A stretch of DNA of 64,000 nt from assembly GCF_031344055.1 (NCBI RefSeq), contig NZ_JADBEN010000008.1, one strand, 5' to 3'. A model generated the notes under the pieces. That model searched no databases and was not told where the DNA came from. It worked only from the letters and a program-made list of their open reading frames with translations. This document shows positions 18,699 to 27,648 of this stretch, piece by piece; the stretch's first letter is position 1, and every line of letters starts with the position of its first letter. Made by a program: the position numbers and the translations under genes. This stretch comes from Methylobacillus flagellatus_A. Lineage in GTDB: Bacteria; Pseudomonadota; Gammaproteobacteria; Burkholderiales; Methylophilaceae.

Positions 18699-18709
18699 AG
18701 CGCCAGCGC

Positions 18710-19915
18710 ATGCCGACATTCAACTACAAGGCAGTGGATCAAACAGGCAAGGCGGCACACGGCCAGATCGATGCCCTGAACGAGATCGACCTGGAGCTGC
18801 GCCTAAAGCGCGTGGGCCTGGACTTGATCACCTTCCGGCCTTCCAGCCTGCGGCCCTCGGTCTTGAGCCGCCGCAAGGTCAGTTTGCAGGACTTAGTGAT
18901 TTTCTGCTTCCAGCTCGAGCAGCTCACCACGGCCGGTGTCCCGCTGCTCGAAGGGCTGGTGGACCTGCGGGACAGCACGACCAACCTGCATTTCCAGAAG
19001 ATCATCGGCTCGCTGGTATCGTCGGTGGAGGGCGGCAAGATGCTTTCACAGGCGTTGGCGGAGCATCCTTACGTATTCAATCGCGTATTCGTCAGCCTGA
19101 TCAAGGCCGGGGAGCAGACCGGTCGCCTGCCGGAAATCTTCCGCCACCTGGCCGATACCCTCAAATGGCAGGATGAGCTGATCGCGCAGACGCGCAAGCT
19201 GTTGGCATATCCCATGTTCGTGCTGGTGGTCGTCATGGCGGCAGTGATCTTCCTCATGGCCTATCTGGTGCCGCAGATGGTATCGTTCCTGGGCAATATG
19301 GGCCAGGCGCTGCCTCTACAGACCCGCATCCTGATTGCGGTGTCGAGCGCCGTGGTGGATTACTGGTGGCTGATGCTGGGCTTGCCGGTATCGGCAGCCA
19401 TCATCATTGGCATCGCCATTCATCGCAGCCCGGAAGTGCGCTACCGCTACGACTTCATCAAGCTGCACCTGCCGGTGACGGGGAATATCCTCAATAAAAT
19501 CATCCTGGCGCGCTTCTCGCGCTATTTTGCGCTGATGTACCAGACCGGCATCCCCGTACTGGACGGCATACGCAGTTGCGAGGAGGTCGTGGACAACCTC
19601 GTGGTGGCAGAGGCATTGAACCGCGCCTTGCAGCAGATCAACGCCGGGGAGAGCATGAGCGACAGTTTCCGCAACGTCGGCCTGTTTCCGCCGCTGGTGG
19701 TGCGCATGATCCGCGTGGGGGAGAGCACCGGCGGGCTGGACAAGGCGTTGCTCAACGTCAGCTATTTCTATGACAGGGACGTCAACGAGTCCGTGGAAAA
19801 ATTGCTCAAGCTGATCGAACCGGCATTGACCGTGATATTGGGCGCCATCCTGGCCTTGATCATGTTCTCGGTGCTCGGTCCGGTGTACGATTCCTTTAGC
19901 CAACTCAAGTTATAG
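18710..19915 (+). CDS. mshG: MSHA platform protein MshG (GspF/PilC family)
   Basis: A 401-residue polytopic inner-membrane platform protein with two GspF domains. Each contains the QLxxLxxAGxPLLxGL- or TGIPVLDGI-like signature. Membrane helices lie at about 165-190, 205-235 and 365-390. The N-terminus FNYKAVDQTGKAAHGQI is typical of the family. It lies directly after mshE, its functional partner, and before the MshI-like gene. Confidence 0.92.
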   Translation: MPTFNYKAVDQTGKAAHGQIDALNEIDLELRLKRVGLDLITFRPSSLRPSVLSRRKVSLQDLVIFCFQLEQLTTAGVPLLEGLVDLRDSTTNLHFQKIIGSLVSSVEGGKMLSQALAEHPYVFNRVFVSLIKAGEQTGRLPEIFRHLADTLKWQDELIAQTRKLLAYPMFVLVVVMAAVIFLMAYLVPQMVSFLGNMGQALPLQTRILIAVSSAVVDYWWLMLGLPVSAAIIIGIAIHRSPEVRYRYDFIKLHLPVTGNILNKIILARFSRYFALMYQTGIPVLDGIRSCEEVVDNLVVAEALNRALQQINAGESMSDSFRNVGLFPPLVVRMIRVGESTGGLDKALLNVSYFYDRDVNESVEKLLKLIEPALTVILGAILALIMFSVLGPVYDSFSQLKL

Positions 19916-19919
19916 CCCT

Positions 19920-21512
19920 ATGTTCGAACGCCTCATTCTTTGTGCAACGCATGACCGGCTGATTGCCGGCCGCTGGCGTTTTGGCCGTTTGCGCGGGATA
20001 GAGATATTCACCAACCAGCCGCAGGGGCATCTCGAATTTACCGAATTCCTGGCGCACCACCATTACATCCCCACCTATCTCATGGTGGATGCGCTGGAAG
20101 AGGATTTTCACCTGGAAGTCCTGCCCCACACCTCGGGGCGCTCGCGCAAGGAACTGTTGCAGCGCAAGCTCAACCAGGTATACCGCGGCAATACGTTCAA
20201 GGCTGCGCAGTTTCTCAACCGGGAGCGGGACAAGCGTCGTGACGACCGCTTCCTTTTCGTGGCATTGAGCAATACGGAATCCCTGCAGCCCTGGCTGGAG
20301 GCGCTCATCGGCCAGCAGGTACCGCTTGCAGGCGTGTACAGCCTGCCGATGGTCAGCCAGCTGTTGCTGCACAAGCTCAAGTTCAAGGCCAACGATATCC
20401 TGCTCAGTGAGCAACTATCGTCAGGTTTGCGCCAGAGCTATCTCAACCAGGGGCGCTTGCGCGTTAGCCGCCTGGTGCAAATACCGCCCGAGGCTTACCG
20501 GCAGATTTCGTATTTCCACCTGGTGGAAACGGACAAGGCCAGGCTCTACCTGTTAAGCCAGCGCCTGATTGCGCGCGATACATCCCTGCGCGTGGTGGTA
20601 TTGACGCCAGCGGAAGATGCGGAGCAGATCAGCCGCAATATCCAGCAAGAGCAGGGCCTGCAATGCGAGCACATCGACTTGGCCAGGCTGGCAAAAAGCA
20701 GCGGATTGTCGCTGGAGCAAGTGCGCCAACTGCCCGAACTGGTGCATATGCAATTGCTCGCACGCGGGAACAGGCCGGACAACCTGGCGCCCGAGCCGCT
20801 GGTCAAAACCTACAGGATGGAATTCCTGCGCAAAGGCTTGGTGCTTTCCGCATTGATCGTCGCCATCCTGGGGTTGCTGCTGACCTTGCTGTACCTGGCG
20901 CAGTCGGTCGAGGACGTGAAGCAGCTCAACGAGCTGGCTGTCGAAACGCGCCAGCAGGAGCAACGCTATAACGAAATCGCCAACAACTTCCCGGCAACGC
21001 CTATCCAGGGCATGGATTTGCACGTGGCTGCCAGCGTGCATGACGCCATCCTCAAGCAGGCGGCCAGTCCGGCCAGGTTGATGCAGGTGCTGGGCACCGT
21101 CATGGACCAGATGGGCAACATCCAATTGAACCGCTTGCGCTGGGTGGTGAGCCAGGACCTGGGGATCAAGGATGAGGCAAATGCTGGTGCTGCCCAGCCG
21201 GAACAATCAGCCAGTGCGGGAGGGACTGCGTACCAGATTGGATTCATGACGGGTGAAATCCGCGGTTTTAACGGAGATTACCGGGCCGCACTGGAAACAG
21301 TGCATCGTTTCGCCGAGGCACTAAAGGCTGACGGTGTCGTACAGGAAGCTACTGTCATGCAGCAGCCGGTGAATGTAAGCTCTTACTCCAGCCTGCAGGG
21401 CAGCACCACTGACGAGCGTACGGCGCGGAACGAAAAAGCCGTGTTCAAGCTCAAGCTGGTACTGAAACCCGAGACGGGACCATCCGAAGCTGGACCGGGA
21501 GCGCAGCCATGA
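19920..21512 (+). CDS. MshI-like pilus assembly protein (PilM/GspL-type)
   Basis: A 530-residue protein whose large N-terminal cytoplasmic region (about 1-295) would correspond to the actin-like PilM/GspL fold. A single membrane helix (about 303-323) and a periplasmic region of 200 residues follow. The position directly after mshG and before a small PilO-like gene fits an MshI/PilN-type inner-membrane assembly component. Sequence identity to classic MshI cannot be measured by eye. It overlaps the next gene by four bases. Confidence 0.7.
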   Translation: MFERLILCATHDRLIAGRWRFGRLRGIEIFTNQPQGHLEFTEFLAHHHYIPTYLMVDALEEDFHLEVLPHTSGRSRKELLQRKLNQVYRGNTFKAAQFLNRERDKRRDDRFLFVALSNTESLQPWLEALIGQQVPLAGVYSLPMVSQLLLHKLKFKANDILLSEQLSSGLRQSYLNQGRLRVSRLVQIPPEAYRQISYFHLVETDKARLYLLSQRLIARDTSLRVVVLTPAEDAEQISRNIQQEQGLQCEHIDLARLAKSSGLSLEQVRQLPELVHMQLLARGNRPDNLAPEPLVKTYRMEFLRKGLVLSALIVAILGLLLTLLYLAQSVEDVKQLNELAVETRQQEQRYNEIANNFPATPIQGMDLHVAASVHDAILKQAASPARLMQVLGTVMDQMGNIQLNRLRWVVSQDLGIKDEANAGAAQPEQSASAGGTAYQIGFMTGEIRGFNGDYRAALETVHRFAEALKADGVVQEATVMQQPVNVSSYSSLQGSTTDERTARNEKAVFKLKLVLKPETGPSEAGPGAQP

Positions 21513-22123
21513 AACTGAACCGCCAGGATTGGCAAAGGCTGGCGTTGCCATTAACCGCCTTGCTGGTGGCGTTGGTCTTTGCCGTCGGCATTGTGGCGTA
21601 TGCCCTGGCTTACCGGGATGAAGTCGGGCAGCGGCTGCAACAACAGCAGAGCCAGCTGATGCAGGCACGCTCCCGCTTGTTGTCCTCGGACCAGGAGCGC
21701 GAAAACATCATCCGTTACCTGCCAGTCTACCAACGCCTGATCAGCCAGGGCTTTATCGGCGAAGAGCACCGCATCGAGTGGGTGGACGCCTTGCGCAATA
21801 CCCACCAATCCCAGCGCCTGTTCGGCATTAAGTACGGCATCGGCGCGCAAGCGGCCTACCAGCCGGGCTTTGTCGGCAATACGGCGCCCTTCACCCTGTA
21901 CCGCTCCATCATGAAGCTTGAGCTGCCCTTGTTGCACGAGGGAGACCTGCTGGTATTGCTGGACGGCCTCAAGCGCAACCAGAGCACCCCTTTCCTGGTG
22001 CGGGATTGCACCATGGAGCGCAGCGGCGTCGCTGTTACCACCATGCTCGCGCCCGTGGCGTCGGTTGCCTGCGAGATAGACTGGCTGACCTTGCGCGAAT
22101 CCACGCCAGGAGCCACGCCATGA
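21509..22123 (+). CDS. MshJ/PilO-like inner-membrane pilus assembly protein
   Basis: A 204-residue bitopic protein: a short cytoplasmic N-terminus, one membrane helix (about 13-34), a periplasmic coiled coil (RDEVGQRLQQQQSQLMQARS) and a ferredoxin-like C-terminal region, the usual PilO/GspM/MshJ design. The ATG start overlaps the preceding gene (ATGA) and the stop overlaps the next gene the same way, so the three are translationally coupled. Assigned by architecture and order. Confidence 0.7.
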   Translation: MKLNRQDWQRLALPLTALLVALVFAVGIVAYALAYRDEVGQRLQQQQSQLMQARSRLLSSDQERENIIRYLPVYQRLISQGFIGEEHRIEWVDALRNTHQSQRLFGIKYGIGAQAAYQPGFVGNTAPFTLYRSIMKLELPLLHEGDLLVLLDGLKRNQSTPFLVRDCTMERSGVAVTTMLAPVASVACEIDWLTLRESTPGATP

Positions 22124-22608
22124 TGAGAATCCTGCTGTTGTCCTTGTTGTTGTGCGTCCACGCCAGTGCGGCAGCCGAGGCCTTTGGCCGGTTGTTCACC
22201 ACGCCTGCCGAGCGGGATAGCCTGGATAGGTTGCGGCAAAGCCAGCGCGGCCAATTGCTGGAGCAACAGCCGATACCGGAAACGCTGGGCGATGCCGAAC
22301 AGGTTCCCATGCCTTTGACGCCTCAGGAATTCAGCGTCCAAGGCTATATACAGCGCAGCGACGGCGGCAAGGGCACGGTCTGGATCAACCACCAGCCATT
22401 GCAGGAAGGCAGCAACAATGGCCAGGTGCAGGTGGGCAAGGTCAACCAGCAGGGCATTCCCCTCACCATCCATGAAAGCGGGCGCCAAGTACGCCTCAAG
22501 GCCGGACAGATATTCAACCCTGACACCGGGGAGATTATCGAGCGCAACTTACACACGACGGCACCCGGGCGGGCGACCAACCCGGCTGAACAGGGCGTGA
22601 TTCGCTAG
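22120..22608 (+). CDS. MshK/PilP-like periplasmic pilus assembly protein
   Basis: A 162-residue secreted protein. The signal peptide MMRILLLSLLLCVHASAAAEA is followed by LFTTPAERDSLDRLR, a motif common to MshK/PilP-like secretin-linked factors, and a small beta-rich C-terminal domain resembling the PilP/GspC homology region (about 65-130). The start ATG overlaps the upstream stop as ATGA. It ends the GC-rich part of the cluster, just before the AT-rich prepilin genes. Confidence 0.65.
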   Translation: MMRILLLSLLLCVHASAAAEAFGRLFTTPAERDSLDRLRQSQRGQLLEQQPIPETLGDAEQVPMPLTPQEFSVQGYIQRSDGGKGTVWINHQPLQEGSNNGQVQVGKVNQQGIPLTIHESGRQVRLKAGQIFNPDTGEIIERNLHTTAPGRATNPAEQGVIR

Positions 22609-22616
22609 GAGTGCTG

Positions 22617-24083
22617 ATGCGAGCCGCTCATTGCCCTCATTCTTGCCGTGCTCAACGAGGGGCGGCGTTGTTGCTTGCCATGTTCATTATCGGATTGGCA
22701 GTAACTGCATTGGTGGTGAGGTCTTACGATGCTGCCGAAATGAAGGCGCGGCAGGAAGAAAAGACCATGAAGGCGTTGGCGGAAGCAAAGGCTGCTTTAA
22801 TTGCATGGTCGGTTGCACATAAGGATAGTCCTGGTCAAATGCCATGGCCGGATAGGAGGGAGACTAGTAATCCCAATTATGACGGCAGTAGTGATTGTTC
22901 TTCCTCTTCATTTGATTTGGTGAGTCAGCAGGGTGAAGCTAAGTTTCTTGGTCAATTGCCATCACTGCCTTCAACTACACCTTGCCTTGTTTATCCTGGA
23001 GTTGGTCGGTATCAGGATGCATACGGTAATAATTTGTGGTATGCGGTATCTCGTAATTTGGTAAGAAGATATGATTCTCCTGCTACTAATCCAGTAATTA
23101 ATCCCGGAATTATTACAACTCCTAATTATAGTTGGATGGTAGTAAGGGATAGTCAAGGCAGAATTATTTCTAATCGTGTTGCCGCAGTTATTATTGCACC
23201 TGGCTCGCCATTACTTGGACAGAACCGATCTTCAAATACCCCCCCTGCTTCTGCATATCTTGATACGATAGAAATTGATGGGGTTATTTATTCCAATTCA
23301 GATTATCAAGCAGATAATAAGAGCTTTATTCAGGCGGAAGAAGGATCTAGTTTTAATGATCGTTTGGTCTATATCACAATTGATGAATTGATTAGTGCTC
23401 TTGAGAAGCGTGTAGTGAGGGAAGTAAGAAATTTAAATTTTACACCAGATATGGTCAGGTGCACGCTAAGTGGATGTGTAAAGGAACCTAAAGGTCTTAA
23501 ATGGAGTAGCGCTGGAGTTTATGTTACTTCAGGTAGTATAGACGCTACTTATTATCATAAGCCAGATATTGCACAAGATTTTAATTGTCAATGGAGGGAA
23601 CTCCAGAACACGATAAGAATGGATTGTAAAACGTTAATGCCAGATTCGAAGGAGAATATTTTACGTATCATAACCCCATCCTATCCATTTATTCTTGATA
23701 GATTAACAGGCCATGATGTTATAAGAGTGTTGGATGAAAATGGAGTTGAAAAAGGGACTATTGGCCCTGCAGATAACAGCTATTTTACGGTGAGTAGTGA
23801 AAATCCAATAAATCATATAGGTTGGCCACAATGGTATTTTTCCAATAAATGGGATGAATATATTTATGTGGTGGCTGAAGAGTTTAATGCAAATAACGAA
23901 GGAACATGTAATCCGAGTTCGAGTTGTTTGATATTAAATTGGCATGGTCAAGAAGTGACAGGTATTAAGCAGTTGGTATTTTCCAGGGCTTGGTCTAATT
24001 TAGAGAAATTGGCGAAGGGGGAAGCCACAAATTATTTTGATGGAGTAAGCAAATATTATGGTGATGTAGCATGGAAGCAATGA
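22617..24083 (+). CDS. Large prepilin-like/minor pilin protein, AT-rich C-terminal part
   Basis: A 488-residue protein with a basic N-terminus (CRAQRGAALLLAMF), one long hydrophobic helix (about 20-38) and a helical neck (EEKTMKALAEAKAALIAWS), as in PilX/PulK-like or MshQ-like minor pilins. The large extracellular domain has a QMPWPDR motif resembling the LPCPA motif of its neighbour, and several Cys residues. ATG 22617 follows TAGGAG; a GTG at 22611 is less likely. Base composition shifts from GC-rich to clearly AT-rich within the first 70-80 codons. Function may be tip or adhesion; this is inference. Confidence 0.7.
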   Translation: MRAAHCPHSCRAQRGAALLLAMFIIGLAVTALVVRSYDAAEMKARQEEKTMKALAEAKAALIAWSVAHKDSPGQMPWPDRRETSNPNYDGSSDCSSSSFDLVSQQGEAKFLGQLPSLPSTTPCLVYPGVGRYQDAYGNNLWYAVSRNLVRRYDSPATNPVINPGIITTPNYSWMVVRDSQGRIISNRVAAVIIAPGSPLLGQNRSSNTPPASAYLDTIEIDGVIYSNSDYQADNKSFIQAEEGSSFNDRLVYITIDELISALEKRVVREVRNLNFTPDMVRCTLSGCVKEPKGLKWSSAGVYVTSGSIDATYYHKPDIAQDFNCQWRELQNTIRMDCKTLMPDSKENILRIITPSYPFILDRLTGHDVIRVLDENGVEKGTIGPADNSYFTVSSENPINHIGWPQWYFSNKWDEYIYVVAEEFNANNEGTCNPSSSCLILNWHGQEVTGIKQLVFSRAWSNLEKLAKGEATNYFDGVSKYYGDVAWKQ

Positions 24084-24826
24084 ATATTGTTTGCTGGAAA
24101 AGAAAGTGTGCTTACGGTTTTTCTTTGGTGGAGATGGCCGTAGTTTTGGTCATTCTTGGTTTTGTGATTACAGCCTTAATACTGCCAGTAACCGCACAAC
24201 GGGCAGCTGGTTTTTTACGCCAGACAGAACATCAACTAGAAATTGCTCAAAAGGCACTCATTGGATTTGCACAAGCAAATGGGCGTTTACCTTGCCCTGC
24301 GACGGCACAAACTAGCGAAGATGCTGGTAGCTCAGGTTTAGAACAATCACTTAATGGTGGAGGTTGCACAGTTATGGTTGGATATTTGCCTGCTGCAACA
24401 CTAGGTATTGCTCCTGTGGATATGCATGGCTTTGCTGTAGATGGATGGGGTAATCGTATTTGGTATGCCGTAACACAAGCTCCCGCAGGTTCAGTTAACT
24501 TTCCTTTTACTACGGCAGGCCACATGAGCTTAGCTGGCATGGGCAGTTTGTCTCCAGACCTACAAGTTTGGACTAGGAATGCCCAAGATAATAGTGTAAC
24601 GCCAGCTATAAGTAATGCTGTGGCTGTCGTTTTTTCTACAGGAGCATCTTTTTCACTCGGGGCTGGCGGTGAAGATGAATTTGAAAATTTAAATGTGAAT
24701 AGTAATAAATTCTTCAATTATGATCAGCGAGCTAGCGGTGGTGGTGGCGAGTTTGACCACAAGCTAGTCTGGATCTCTCCATACGTCCTTTACAACGCCA
24801 TGATCCAGGCTGGGCAGTTGCCATAA
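24071..24826 (+). CDS. Type IV prepilin-like protein
   Basis: A 251-residue protein with a classic type III signal: a short basic leader ending in YG, cleaved before FSLVEMAVVLVILGFVI with Glu at +5, then an amphipathic alpha helix. The exposed domain carries ALIGFAQANGRLPCPAT and DGWGNRIWYAVT. The conserved C-terminal FDHKLVWISPYVLYNAMI returns to GC-rich codon use. It overlaps the preceding gene by 13 bases. It may be a major or minor subunit of the MSHA-like fibre; no separate short pilin gene is present in the window. Confidence 0.75.
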   Translation: MEAMNIVCWKRKCAYGFSLVEMAVVLVILGFVITALILPVTAQRAAGFLRQTEHQLEIAQKALIGFAQANGRLPCPATAQTSEDAGSSGLEQSLNGGGCTVMVGYLPAATLGIAPVDMHGFAVDGWGNRIWYAVTQAPAGSVNFPFTTAGHMSLAGMGSLSPDLQVWTRNAQDNSVTPAISNAVAVVFSTGASFSLGAGGEDEFENLNVNSNKFFNYDQRASGGGGEFDHKLVWISPYVLYNAMIQAGQLP

Positions 24827-24837
24827 TCTTGCATGGT

Positions 24838-24884
24838 TTGCTCATCGTGTCATGAATGATTACAATGATTGCATTGCAATCATT
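24838..24884 (+). promoter_or_regulatory. fitAB promoter with overlapping operator palindrome
   Basis: TTGCTC (24838-24843) and TACAAT (24861-24866) are 17 bases apart. A perfect inverted repeat AATGATTGC-ATT-GCAATCATT (24864-24884) overlaps the -10 element and lies 12 bases before fitA. This is the expected place for autorepression by the FitA-FitB complex. Confidence 0.6.
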
Positions 24885-24896
24885 TTGTGAGGTGGC

Positions 24897-25145
24897 ATGA
24901 TGGCGAGTTTGACAATCAGGAACCTGGATGAGGGCGTGAAAAGCAAATTGCGGTTGCAGGCAGCGGCGCATGGCAGGTCCATGGAGCAGGAAGCCAGGGA
25001 GATTTTGCTGCGGGCTGTCAGCCATGCAGGCCAGCCGCAGGTGAATTTTGCCGAGCGGGTGCGCCAGCGGTTTGCCGGGATTGAAATTGACGCATTGCCC
25101 GTTCCGCAGCGGCAGCCGGCACGTATGACATCGATGGATGAATAA
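24897..25145 (+). CDS. FitA-like ribbon-helix-helix antitoxin
   Basis: An 82-residue antitoxin. The N-terminus ASLTIRNLDEGVKSKLRLQAAAHGRSMEQEAREIL is the ribbon-helix-helix DNA-binding fold of FitA/VapB, and the C-terminal third would wrap the toxin. A second ATG at 24900 is possible. Its last base is shared with the toxin start, the usual antitoxin-toxin coupling. The palindrome at 24864-24884 is the likely operator. Confidence 0.9.
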   Translation: MMASLTIRNLDEGVKSKLRLQAAAHGRSMEQEAREILLRAVSHAGQPQVNFAERVRQRFAGIEIDALPVPQRQPARMTSMDE

Positions 25146-25585
25146 TGGCGCAGGGCGGGATTCTGCTTGATACCAATGTGTTGTCGGAGTTGATGCGTCC
25201 GCTGCCAGCCCCTGAGGTGATGGCATGGTTTGCCCGGCAACCGGTTGCGAACCTTTACACAAGCGCGATCACACAGGCGGAAATGTTGCTGGGCGTGGCC
25301 TTGCTGCCCGACGGCAAGCGCAAGCACGCCTTGGCGACAGCCGTCAGCCAGATGTTCGAGGAGGATTTTGCCGGTGCTTGCCTGGCTTTCGATCATGTTG
25401 CCGCGCAGGACTATGCATTGCTGGTGGCAGGGTTACAGTTGAAGGGCGTCGTGATGACGACTGAAGATGCGCAGATCGCTGCGATTGCCTTGCGTCATCA
25501 ATTGGTACTCGCTACTCGCAACACTAAGGATTTTCTTAATATTCCGGGATTGCAACTCGTGAATCCCTGGCAGACTTCTCCATGA
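25145..25585 (+). CDS. FitB/VapC-type PIN-domain toxin
   Basis: A 146-residue PIN-fold endoribonuclease. The acidic metal-binding residues are visible in LLDTNVLSEL (Asp near 9), TQAEMLLG (Glu near 43), the Asp of FDHVAAQDYA (near 100) and TTEDAQIAAIA (Asp near 118), followed by ATRNTKDF. All look intact, so the toxin is probably active when freed from its antitoxin. The stop overlaps the moeB start by four bases (ATGA), which is unusual for a toxin next to a housekeeping gene. Confidence 0.9.
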   Translation: MAQGGILLDTNVLSELMRPLPAPEVMAWFARQPVANLYTSAITQAEMLLGVALLPDGKRKHALATAVSQMFEEDFAGACLAFDHVAAQDYALLVAGLQLKGVVMTTEDAQIAAIALRHQLVLATRNTKDFLNIPGLQLVNPWQTSP

Positions 25586-26331
25586 ACGATAACCAGCTTC
25601 TCCGCTACAGCCGTCACATCCTCCTGCCGCAGATCAGTTACGAGGGGCAGGAGCAGCTTGTCACCAGTCATGCCCTGGTGATCGGGGCCGGCGGGCTGGG
25701 TTCCCCGGTGGCGCTTTATCTTGCGGCAGGCGGCGTGGGCAGGCTGACGATATGCGATTTTGACGAGGTGGACCTCACCAACCTGCAGCGGCAGATCATT
25801 CATACCACGGCTGCGGTGGGGCGTAACAAGGCGGTATCTGCTGCGGAAACCATTGCGACGCTCAATCCTGAAGTGACGGTCAATCCCCTGCAGCAGCGCA
25901 TAGACGAGGCAAGCCTGCGCGAGCTGGTGCAGGTTGCGGATGTAGTGGTCGATTGCACGGATAACTTCACGGTGCGCTATGCCGTGAACCAGGTGTGCGT
26001 AGAGCTGCGCAAGCCGTTGGTGTCAGGGGCCGCGATCGGGTTCGAGGGGCAGGTGACGGTCTTCGATATGCGGCATGACGACAGCCCCTGCTACCATTGC
26101 CTGTTCCCCAACCTCGGCGGCGACGAAGGGCTGCGCTGTGCCGAGAACGGCGTGTTTGCGCCGCTGGTGGGGATGATAGGCACCACCCAGGCCGCGGAGG
26201 CGATGAAGCTGTTGCTGGGCCTGGGCAAGAGCTTGCAGGGTAGGTTGCTGTTGCTGGATACGATCAATATGGAGTGGCGCAGCCTCAAGCTGGCAAAAGA
26301 CCCGGCATGCCCGGTTTGCCAGCCCAAATAA
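25582..26331 (+). CDS. moeB: Molybdopterin-synthase adenylyltransferase MoeB (ThiF/HesA family)
   Basis: A 249-residue E1-like enzyme that adenylates the C-terminal glycine of MoaD in molybdopterin synthesis, or ThiS in a ThiF role. The ATP site GAGGLGSP (about 36-43), the FDEVDLTNLQRQ stretch, the conserved DCTDNFTVRY and two zinc CxxC pairs (CYHC and the final CPVC) are present. It overlaps the FitB-like gene by four bases and meets the converging qmcA with no intervening base between the stop codons. Confidence 0.9.
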   Translation: MNDNQLLRYSRHILLPQISYEGQEQLVTSHALVIGAGGLGSPVALYLAAGGVGRLTICDFDEVDLTNLQRQIIHTTAAVGRNKAVSAAETIATLNPEVTVNPLQQRIDEASLRELVQVADVVVDCTDNFTVRYAVNQVCVELRKPLVSGAAIGFEGQVTVFDMRHDDSPCYHCLFPNLGGDEGLRCAENGVFAPLVGMIGTTQAAEAMKLLLGLGKSLQGRLLLLDTINMEWRSLKLAKDPACPVCQPK

Positions 26332-27177
26332 TTACTTGTTGCCGCCCACCAATGCCTTGACAGCGCTGACCACGTCTCCCGGCATCACGACGATCTTGCT
26401 GTTGTTGGCGTTGGACATGCGCTGCAGGGCCTGGATGTAGCGGTCGCCGAGCAGGAAAGTGGCGGAGGTGTCGTTCTGCTTCACGGCTTCAGCAATCAGG
26501 CGGATTGATTCCGCGGAAGCCTCGGCGGCCACCTTTTGCGCTTCTGCATCCTTGCGGGCCGCTTCCAGCCTTGCCTCGGCGTTGAGGATGAGCGATTGCT
26601 TGTCGCCCTCGGCGCGCGTCACCACGGCGACGCGCTCGCGCTCTGCCGATGCCTGCTGCTCCATGGCATTCTGCATGTTCACGGATGGCTTGATGTCCTG
26701 GATTTCCACCGACTTGACCGTGAGTCCCCAGTCGGCGGCCTCGTCGGCAATGGCATTTTTCAGTTCGCTCTTGATGCGCTCGCGCGAAGTGAGGGCTTCA
26801 TTGAGGTCCATGCCGCCGATGATGGAGCGCAGGTTGGTCTGCACCATGTTGCGCATGGCTTCGCGGAAATCCTCGATGCCGTAGACGGAGCGCTCGATGT
26901 TGGTCACTTTGATAAAAGCGACGGCGTTGGCGAGAATGACGGCGTTATCCTTAGTGATGACGTCCTGTTCGGGCACGTCGAGGATGATGTCCTTGGTGGT
27001 GACCTTGTATGTCACTTTGCTGAAGATCGGGTTGATGATGTGCAGACCGGGGGTGATCACGGCATTGAACTTGCCCAGGCGTTCCACCACCCATTCCTCG
27101 CCCTGCGGCACGATGCGGATGCCTTTCCACGCCAGGACGGCAACAGCGGCGATCAATACAAATGCGAATTCGAACAT
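26332..27177 (-). CDS. qmcA: SPFH/stomatin-like membrane protein QmcA
   Basis: A 281-residue inner-membrane protein: one N-terminal membrane helix (about 3-20), the SPFH/band 7 domain (about 20-180, with PQGEEWVVERLGKF and PGLHIINP) and an Ala/Glu-rich coiled coil (about 190-245). SPFH proteins form large membrane microdomain assemblies, often together with FtsH or NfeD. The downstream partner nfeD lies 19 bases upstream in the same transcript, a very common pair. Confidence 0.88.
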   Translation of the reverse strand: MFEFAFVLIAAVAVLAWKGIRIVPQGEEWVVERLGKFNAVITPGLHIINPIFSKVTYKVTTKDIILDVPEQDVITKDNAVILANAVAFIKVTNIERSVYGIEDFREAMRNMVQTNLRSIIGGMDLNEALTSRERIKSELKNAIADEAADWGLTVKSVEIQDIKPSVNMQNAMEQQASAERERVAVVTRAEGDKQSLILNAEARLEAARKDAEAQKVAAEASAESIRLIAEAVKQNDTSATFLLGDRYIQALQRMSNANNSKIVVMPGDVVSAVKALVGGNK

Positions 27178-27195
27178 GGTTTCTCCTTGTGGATA

Positions 27196-27648
27196 TTATC
27201 CGGTGGTTTTCTTGCTGACGCGCAGGCGGTTGCCTTCCACTGCCACGACGACGGCTTCGGCGCCAGCCTCGATTTCCTCATTGGCGATGGCGACCCATTG
27301 GCGGCTCCCCAGCACGCCCTGGGCGAACTCGATCAGGCCGTTCTGCCTTGGGCTGACCGGCTCGATGATGACGCCGGTGCGGCCGATTTCATCGCCGCGC
27401 GATTGCCCGATGCTGGAATCGTCCTGTTCGCGGCGATAGAACTGCTTCCAGATCGCGAGCGAGCCCAATGACAGCGCAGCAAAGATCAATAATTGCCAGG
27501 CGGTGCCCAATGCCGGGAGCAGGTAGGTGAGTAATGCCAGGCAGAGCGCCGCGATACCGAACCAGAGTATATACAGGGTGCCCGTCAGCATTTCCAGCGC
27601 GATCAGGGCTAATCCGAGTATGCCCCATATCCAGAGCGGTTCCAGCAT
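27196..27648 (-). CDS. NfeD-like membrane protein
   Basis: A 150-residue protein with three to four membrane helices in the first 85 residues (IWGILGLALIALEML, LYILWFGIAALCLALL and WQLLIFAALSLGSLAI). A C-terminal OB-fold NfeD domain follows (about 95-148, with GRTGVIIEPVSPRQNGLIEF). The open frame extends 70 codons upstream, but the ATG at 27648 gives the normal short NfeD form. It partners the QmcA-like gene. Confidence 0.85.
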   Translation of the reverse strand: MLEPLWIWGILGLALIALEMLTGTLYILWFGIAALCLALLTYLLPALGTAWQLLIFAALSLGSLAIWKQFYRREQDDSSIGQSRGDEIGRTGVIIEPVSPRQNGLIEFAQGVLGSRQWVAIANEEIEAGAEAVVVAVEGNRLRVSKKTTG

